Shown in pieces: positions 57,501 to 64,000 of a stretch of 64,000 nt of DNA. The position numbers and the translations under genes are program-made. The stretch is from Miscanthus floridulus (taxonomy: Eukaryota > Streptophyta > Magnoliopsida > Poales > Poaceae). Under the pieces are notes generated by a model. The model searched no databases and was not told the DNA's origin. It was given only the letters and a program-made list of their open reading frames with translations. The stretch spans positions 23,290,502 through 23,354,501 of the forward strand of contig NC_089591.1 in the NCBI RefSeq assembly GCF_019320115.1. Direction: 5' to 3'. How positions within the stretch are numbered: the first letter of the stretch is position 1; every line of letters starts with the position of its first letter.

Positions 57501-59860
57501 GTTGACCATGAATGGATACCTCCCCAGTTGTGGGACGCTCTCTAGGTGGTCGGTCTGATCAAAGATTAATGGCGGACTCTGACCACTGGAGGAAGGTAGG
57601 CATGGCTGGCTTCGGTCGTATAGACCTCGTGGCTGCATGAGCTTCTGGTGACACTTGGAGTCATAGGCTGCTGACCTTCCAAAGATCATGATCTAGCCAT
57701 CTAGTATTGGAAAGTCACCGTCTATCCCCTCGACATGGTCCGCAGGTCAGCTTGGGGTCCTTCCTATGCCCCCTTGTTGAAACCCCTAAACAAGAACCTC
57801 TTCATGAGGCCATAGTCCTTGTATAGATGCTTGACAGGGAAGGAATGGTTCGGGCATGGCCCTTTGAGTAGCTTCTTGAAGTGGTCCAAAGTACCCTCCG
57901 TGGGCTTTTGGCCCCCCTTGCGGTCGGAGGTGGCCATGAGCAAGCTCTCACGCCGCTGCCTATTCTTCTTCTTACTAGGACGGCTAGAGGTGCCTTTGTT
58001 GGCATCTTCATCCTGCTTTGCCTTGCCTTTTAGGCGGTCAAAGATCGCTCTAATAACCGCCTCCTCACCTAAGGCAGTGGCTGGTGGCGATGTCGAGGAG
58101 CTCAGTGGTGGTTTGCAGGACCTTATGTCCAAGCTTGTGAACTAGGGACTCATAGGTGGTCCTAGATAGGAAAGCTCCTATAACGTCGACATCGGCGACG
58201 TTAGGCAGCTCATTGCACTACCAAGAAAAGCGCCAGATGTTCCCATGAAGGGTTTCTCTAGCCTTTTGTTGGTAGTTATTGAGATCCCATGGGTTCCTAG
58301 GGCACTTGTACATGCTCTAGAAGTTCCCCACAAAGATCTCTTTCAGGTCCTGCCCAACTTTGGATTCTGTTGGGCAGAAGGTGTTCCAACCATGTTCATG
58401 TCGAGTTGGACAGGAACAATGGAAGGTTGCGGATAATAAAATCATCATTATCCACACCACTGGCTTGGCAGGCAAGCCAATAATCCTTGAGCCATAGTGT
58501 AGGGTTTGTTTCCCTAGAGTATTTTGGGATATTGTTTGGCGGTCGGTACCTTGGCAGGAAGGCGGCATTGAGGATGTGTTGTCCCGAAGGCCTAAGGCCT
58601 CGATAGGCCTAGGGCTCAGGCTTTGGTCCTCGCCATTATCGTAGCATCCACCATGACAAGGGTGGTAGCTATGGCTAGCTCCCTCTCCCGCATCACCATG
58701 GGTACGCCTAAGGGCATCGAGGGTGTTGTGCGCATCGCGGTTGTGGCCGAGATGCTCATGCATCGGGACCAGTGGTGCGTAGCCTGCCACCTTGCGGTGC
58801 CTGGTGGATCGATGCATCCTTGTTGGCTCACTCTGAGGGCATGTGCTGGCTGGCGTCGAGCTCGCGTCACTAAGACAGCGAGCTCTTGGCCTGCTACACC
58901 ACTACACGCTCGAGTAGCGTGCGAATCTCATAGTGGCCCCAATTATCCTCGAGCAGTCGTGGGCCCCGAAAAGACCATGGAGTAAGGCCACCATAGCAGT
59001 GATGTTCTAGCTCGCCCAAGTGAAGTGTGGGAGGGCTTCATCAGTCCACTGATGATCCTTTGGTTCATGTCATGGGCCATGACATGTGCGCGCCCACCTT
59101 CTTTGTGGTGCTTGATCTCCTAATCAAGCTCCACGCATTCCGACTTGAGCTGGAGTCATTCTTCGTCAAGCTCTAGGTGTTGATCCTTTAGCTGCTCCAC
59201 CTATAGGTGGGGTGGGGCCCCTGTCTCCCCCTCAACCTCATCGTCAAGGTCGTTCATTAGGGTAGCCTCCTCTTTGTGGATGCTTTCGACGTGTCCCTTG
59301 GGGTATCCACCATGAAACACTCACGAGAGGGGTGATGGCTCCCCCTGCTGGAGTGAGAGCTAGAGAGCGACTCTGATTCTCCTATGAGGAGGTCATGGAA
59401 AGACTCCATGACATATTTAGTCATCCCCACTAACTCATCATTCTCGGGGACCAGAGACCGAATGGGAACGCTGTTGGGGCACTCTGGATGAGGTATTCCG
59501 GAGAGAGCAGCTCCCCTCTAGCAAGCTACGCCATGACATTAGCAAATAAGAAGGTGAGGTGGCATAGGTCTTCCTAAGACGGCCGGGTCCTAGGAAGGCG
59601 CCGAGCTGGTGCTCTAACCTCTCATAGTCAAAGTCGAGGAGCTAGTTGCTCCCAGGGGGCATGGGCCTCTGGTGCATGTAGCTATAGCTCCTCAAGCGTC
59701 CTGGCAATCACATCGAGGCTAGCAGAGTGGAGAGGTCGGACGGCAGTAGGAGCCATCACCAACTCTCCCTCCATCATGATGATGTAGTCCAAGTCCCCAA
59801 AGCACATGTGCATGCCTAGGACCCAGCTGAGGTTGCGACAAGCCATCCAAGGCCTACAGT
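57500..59860 (-). pseudogene. Tat-1 gag
   Basis: The retrotransposon-gag core is recognisable at about 58050-58500 (QDLKEIFVGNF, NPWDLNNYQQKARETLHG, CNELPNVADVDVIGAFLS in successive frames). The C-terminal segment DHFKKLLKGPCPNHSFPVKHLYKDYGLMKRFL (57790-57900, within the open frame 57764-58132) has the family's Cys/His cluster. The N-terminal half (58500-59860) is too broken to choose a start. Gag would build the particle; this copy cannot. Confidence 0.7.
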
Positions 59861-59884
59861 GGATGTTGAGATGCTCAAAAGGCC

Positions 59885-59902
59885 CCTACCTGGCGCACCA
59901 AC
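59885..59902 (-). other. Tat-1 primer-site region
   Basis: On the minus strand, GTTGGTGCGCCAGGTAGG directly follows the LTR end. The same position in Tat-2 (11806-11826) reads GTTGGCATGCTAGTTAGG. This is the usual post-LTR motif of RIRE2-like elements; I do not assign the tRNA. Confidence 0.6.
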
Positions 59903-61390
59903 TATCGGTGTTTCGAGTTACCACCAACAAGTAAATTTCTAATATTGCGCGTCTTGCCCGGTTGGTGTGCTAAGAGGACACGAGGTTTATACTAGTTCGG
60001 GCAAAATGTCCCTATGTCTAGTTCATTATTGTTGCTTATGTTACTAGCACTGAAAGTTCGTAGTAGGGGTTACAAACAGTCGAGAGAGGGACAGGTCCCA
60101 AGTCTTTGGTGAGAGGAACTAATAGGTGCCAAGAGCTCGGTTGCTTCTCAGATGAGTGCTTGCGTGCTCTAAGCTTTTGTTGTGATGCGATCAATCTAAG
60201 TCAAGTCCAGTCAAGTGGAGTTGAGTGGAATCTAGTTGAGGTCCCTTTCATGGGATGCCCTATTTTCCCTTTTATAGGCCATGGGAAAGCATGGGTTACA
60301 GTGGAGGGAAAAGAGGAGGAGCAGAAGGAGAAGAAGTCCTCTAGAATCGCCAGGTCCTCCTTTTCCTTAACACGGATCCCGCTGACCCTATAGACATCAA
60401 CAGGGATAGCTCCACATCGTGGCCCTATCCGTCACTGGCACCATGCGTAGATGTCGTCTCATGATCATGGCGCTCGACTCTATTTGAACAAACATCATGG
60501 TGAACTGACATGCCTATCAGTGCCCATATGAGGGTTAAGCAGAACAACATCGGTACCCCCAACACTATTCCTTATGTGAAACCCTAGGTATGGCCCATCA
60601 TGGCCATGGTTACATTGGGGTGTGCCGGTCACCTCCCTAGTGTCAGAGCTTTGACCTAGGCTCATTCATTAGGACCTAGAGTGGTTTGTGGCAGTACGGG
60701 TCTCTGTTGGGTGAGGTGGAGCTTGTGGCCTTAGGGTCGGGCAAGGTGGAGCCCTCCCCCAGAGGTCAGTTGAGCCAGAGCATAGACCCAAGGGTCGGGC
60801 GAGGTAGAGCCTACCTTTAGAGGTCAAGCAAGGCAGAGCCCATGGCCTTGAGGTCGAGCAAGGTGGAGCGTAGACCCAAGGGTCAAGTGAGGCAGAGCAT
60901 AGACCCAAAGGTTAGGCGAGGCAGAGCCTGAGGCCTTAGGGTCAGGCAAGGTAGAGTCCTCCCCGAGAGGCCGAGCAAGGCGGAGAGTAGACCCAAGAGT
61001 TGGGCGAGGTAGAGCCTGCTACCTTGGGGTTGGGTGAGTCAAAACCCGTGGCCTCAGGGTCGGGTGAGGCGAAGTCCTCCCCTAAAGGTTGGGTGAGGCA
61101 GAGCATAGCCCTTAGAGGTCGAGCGAGGTGGAGCACAAACCTCATAGGTTGGGCGAGGTAGAGTGTAGCCCTCAGAGGTCAGGCGAGGCAGAGCGAGGAA
61201 CCAAGGGTTGGGCAAGGCAGAGCGTAGACCTAAAGGTTAGGTGAGGTGAAGCACAGCCCTCAGAGGTCGAGCAAGGTGGAGCTTGCATACCTAGGGTTCA
61301 GTTGGAGCTATAGTCGCACTCTTGACTTCGTATCAATGTTGGCGGTTATTAACCCCTCCTCTTTGGGTATCCTAGTATTGGTCCCCAACA
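59903..61390 (-). repeat. Tat-1 5' LTR, full length
   Basis: It starts on the minus strand TGTTGGGGACCAATAC (61390) and ends ACACCGATA at 59903 (terminal CA decayed). It is 1488 bp. A TATA-like site is at 60267-60278 (minus CCTATAAAAGGG). Bases 60710-61290 are an array of imperfect ~35-40 bp units built on GGCGAGGCAGAGC, longer than in copies A and B. Flanked by GTCAT. Confidence 0.85.
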
Positions 61391-64000
61391 GTCATGCTCT
61401 CATACTTAGAATATAGCAATGCATATGAACTAGACTATAGTTCTCATGTTATAATCATGATATATGTACTAGTATATAGTTTGTATGCTATGGTCTTGAC
61501 ATGTAGAACTTCATGCTTAATCATTCATACATCTTGTATGAGTAGAATTAGAGAAAAGTTGAGGTGGTGGTTCATCGTGCCTTTGGGTGTGCCCATGTCC
61601 TATGCTTGTTGATCCATAGGGTCAAAGTCCAGGGGGGATGTGGGTAGCTTCTGTGTAATTGGGCGTGGTGCCTGAGTACATGGAAGCAAGTGAATACATT
61701 TCCTACTCCACAGTTGGTGGGTAGGTGGCACAGTGTAGGAGTCTAAATTGTCACACGAGGTTGTTGGTAGACTAGTACTTGGTGGCCTCTCGACCTATCT
61801 TACACTTAACTCTGGCTCTAATCATGTAACTTGTATGATGATCAATTGTTCTTTGCACGGCTATATTAGAACATGCCGGCTCCATTTGGGAACATTCTTT
61901 TATTCTTTGTTTTCCTTTTATCCTTGAGGTCATCCCAGATGTGTGTCCACTATCCATGATATACCATTTTTACCCTTGTCATGAATTATGGTCCTCTATG
62001 TAGGTATGTAATCTTGTTCATGCTCATGCTAAACTCTTATACCTTGTCCTCCTTTGGGAAAATATAAATAACGATACCCTGAATACTTCTGGGTGCAATG
62101 CTACAATGATAGATCCATGCACTTGCGAACATTCTCTACAATCATTAATAACTATCATAGTTGGTGTTTCTAGGCAGCGTTGCTAAGATTAACTTAATCT
62201 TTGTAATGGTGTTAAGAAATACCAATAGACATTTCTGTTTCTAGCGCTATTGCCATTGATGGACTTAAAACCTCCTCACTTGGTGATTGCGCTAAGAAAT
62301 GCCAACATAAGCTTTGTCATACAGGAACTCATCATGTAACATTTTTGTGTTTTTCAAGAACTAAATCTGTAGAACTTTAGTGTCACTTGGAACAAGATAA
62401 ATAGTAGCTCAGACCTTCTCATATCATATCCGTCAATTACTTAGCTTAGATCACGCATAGGATACCCACGAGTTTCAAGTTCAGAGTAAATGTTTATATC
62501 AAATTAGTTTTATCCAAAACTCAGGAGAATTCAAGGCTGAAAACTAGGTACTTGAAAGAAATTACAACAGAGCAACTATTCATCATTTCCATTTTAAGAG
62601 ATTATTCTAAGTCCTCTTTATTTTATTTAGCTCTTAAATTAAAGAAAACTCAGCACACCTTTTTATTTTGTTTTCAATTTTACTACATCCACATTATTAC
62701 TATAAATGGCTAATGCAAAGATAAATTATTGTTTTGTTTTTCATTCATCATTTTTAACTATTTAAAAGAAACTAATACTAAACAAATGGGGAAAGAATAC
62801 TTACCAAGATACACGGGAGTGCATCTCCCCAAAGCTAACTCTTTCGGTGAGGGTTCGGTTTTGTAGGTCCTTCGAATCAGACTTCTCCTTGTGAACTTCA
62901 TTGATCAAGTACGTCGGTTTGCTCTTAAGATGAGGATTCCTATGGTGGTGCCTCTAATGGTGATGTCACCTTCTTCCTCCAAACCTATCTTGGTTTTGAG
63001 TTTGGATTTTGGTTTGGTAGGTTCAGAACCTTCACTTGTAAAAATTTGGGGAATCGACAAACTCTTGCCACACTTTGCTTGAAGTGTGTCATACTCATAA
63101 AGACAAGGTAGAGATGAAGTGCATGGGCTCTGTTGGTGGGAAAAGACCAATAGAACCAAAACTTTATTTATCCATCTCCATTGTTGGGCACACTGAATAA
63201 GATGAAGTTGATGTTATGTGCTTCATTCATTTATATCATGGGTGATAAGATCAGAAGATTGAGCATGAATGTAGCATTTAAGTACATTTGACCAAAAGGG
63301 ATGAGTTTCTTAACCTATGAAAGGATTGTCCATAAGGTACTAATCTTTACATGATTATGACTATCATCTTCTAGAGATAAGATGTGCACTTTTTCGCTCA
63401 TTTGGTTAAGACTATGAGATTAAGAAAGTGGTGCTAGGAATAAGCATAAATAACATGTTGAGATAGTCAAGTTGGATCAAGTAATGGACTTGTAACCCAA
63501 ACATGTTTGTTTCTTATTTATGTGTCTATTGGAATCAAGGAAAAACAAAATATCCAGTATCTACTACAGCTTACTATTGGCTCAAAAATCAACCTAGACA
63601 CCACGTCTAATTCAATTTTGGAAGGCATTTTAACCTAAGCACCATGCTTAATTTAAGAGCCTTTGGAAGTAAAATCAGCACACCTTTTGGTTCAAGAATC
63701 AAACTAGACACCTTGTCTAATTTAATTTAGGAAAACAGTTTAAACTAAGCACCATGCCTAATTTATAAGGTGTATGAAAAATACTTCAAAACCTAAGCAT
63801 ATACTATAGCAAACAAAGGTAGTATGAAAGCATTATAGAGATTTCCTCAGATGGAGATGAAAGAGGGTGATTGTTATTTAGCAAATTGAGCATGGCTTAA
63901 AGGTAGAGACAACAAAATAATATAGCAACATGACATAAGATTTTACAGAGAAGCCCATCCCCCATAATTGAATTTTGCAAATGCAAAATCAAGTTTGGAT
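61391..64000. other. Retroelement-like noncoding DNA at right edge
   Basis: No coding frame is convincing. The first ~1 kb has the wording of a grass gypsy LTR/UTR (for example GGGAAAATATAAATAACGATACC near 62060). Parts of 62560-62860 and 63570-63780 read, on the minus strand, like 39990-40460 of the Athila-like element (GAAATGATGAATAGTTGCTCT; AAATTAAGCATGGTGCTT). A related element may therefore lie here in opposite orientation. The small minus ORF 62905-63159 is unidentified. Confidence 0.45.
63577..63785. repeat. Two-copy tandem repeat, about 110 bp period
   Basis: TCAA(A/G)AATCAA(C/A)CTAGACACC recurs at about 63583 and 63693, each followed by TAAGCACCATGC(T/C)TAATTT. Both copies are diverged. 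Confidence 0.7.

Larger units (their letters stand above)
44804..61390 (-). mobile_element. Tat-1: Tat-lineage gypsy element, near complete in order, minus strand
   Basis: The element is bounded by GTCAT at 44799-44803 and 61391-61395. On the minus strand it has the 5' LTR (59903-61390), primer region, gag, protease, RT, two successive RNase H domains, integrase, a repetitive 3' tail, an antisense ORF, and a truncated 3' LTR (44804-45880). The second, archaeal-type RNase H identifies the Tat lineage. Between antisense ORF and 3' LTR lie a piece of the 2.4 kb array and a chromovirus LTR remnant, so the real 3' end is rearranged. All coding parts carry stops and frameshifts. Confidence 0.8.

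Noticed and set aside
58317..58985. Long frames on both strands
   Set aside because: They are out-of-frame readings of the broken Tat-1 gag; only short pieces show gag residues, in other registers.

Overview
The window is nuclear DNA from a large, repeat-dominated plant genome, almost certainly a grass. Its LTR-retrotransposon families (a SIRE/Maximus copia, a Tekay/Del-like chromovirus with LTRs of about 4.8 kb, RIRE2-like Tat elements, a CRM-clade element, an Athila-like element) are the grass set. An Andropogoneae grass (Sorghum, Saccharum or Miscanthus type) is my guess from LTR style only. I find no host gene, rRNA, tRNA or CRISPR. Nearly all interpretable sequence is nested, mostly dead retrotransposon. 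All lineage names come from remembered family features, not searches.

Left block (1-12297): an unassigned end; a minus-strand copia solo-LTR-like piece (about 644-2390); the 3' end of a long gypsy-type LTR (to 4088); then a minus-strand Tat element (Tat-2: protease, gag, 5' LTR 11827-12297). Tat-2 is split by a complete 4.9 kb CRM-clade non-autonomous element (6864-11752). That element has two 804 bp LTRs, target duplication GATGA, and a gag-protease frame fused directly to the last codons of pol.

Middle block (12298-34902): chromovirus A runs from 12298. It is interrupted in gag by a complete gag-only copia element (13293-19498, target duplication TGCAC/TGCAT) and resumes with zinc knuckle, protease, RT, RNase H, integrase and chromodomain-like tail. 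Its 3' LTR (23177-27458) is truncated and abuts the full 5' LTR of chromovirus B (27459-32293). B carries a primer site, a decayed coiled-coil-type ORF upstream of gag, and a gag fragment with a 99 bp triplication.

Right block (34903-64000): an orphan LTR-like stretch with a small hairpin element, then an Athila-like gag-protease element without RT or integrase. Its 3' region is tandemly repeated together with part of a Tat LTR (starts 41009, 43475, 45881). A second minus-strand Tat element (Tat-1, 44804-61390, target duplication GTCAT) carries gag, protease, RT, two RNase H domains and integrase, a repeat-rich 3' tail, and an opposite-strand ORF with a plausible intron. It is damaged by a chromovirus LTR remnant (46168-49593). 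The final 2.6 kb is noncoding retroelement-like DNA.

The genes form no host pathway. The theme is retroelement parasitism and decay: three elements from three lineages carry gag (with or without protease) but no polymerase, so any movement would depend on enzymes from relatives. In chromoviruses A and B many stops read TAG where the family has CAG, and key catalytic positions show G-to-A changes, as expected for deamination of methylated cytosines.
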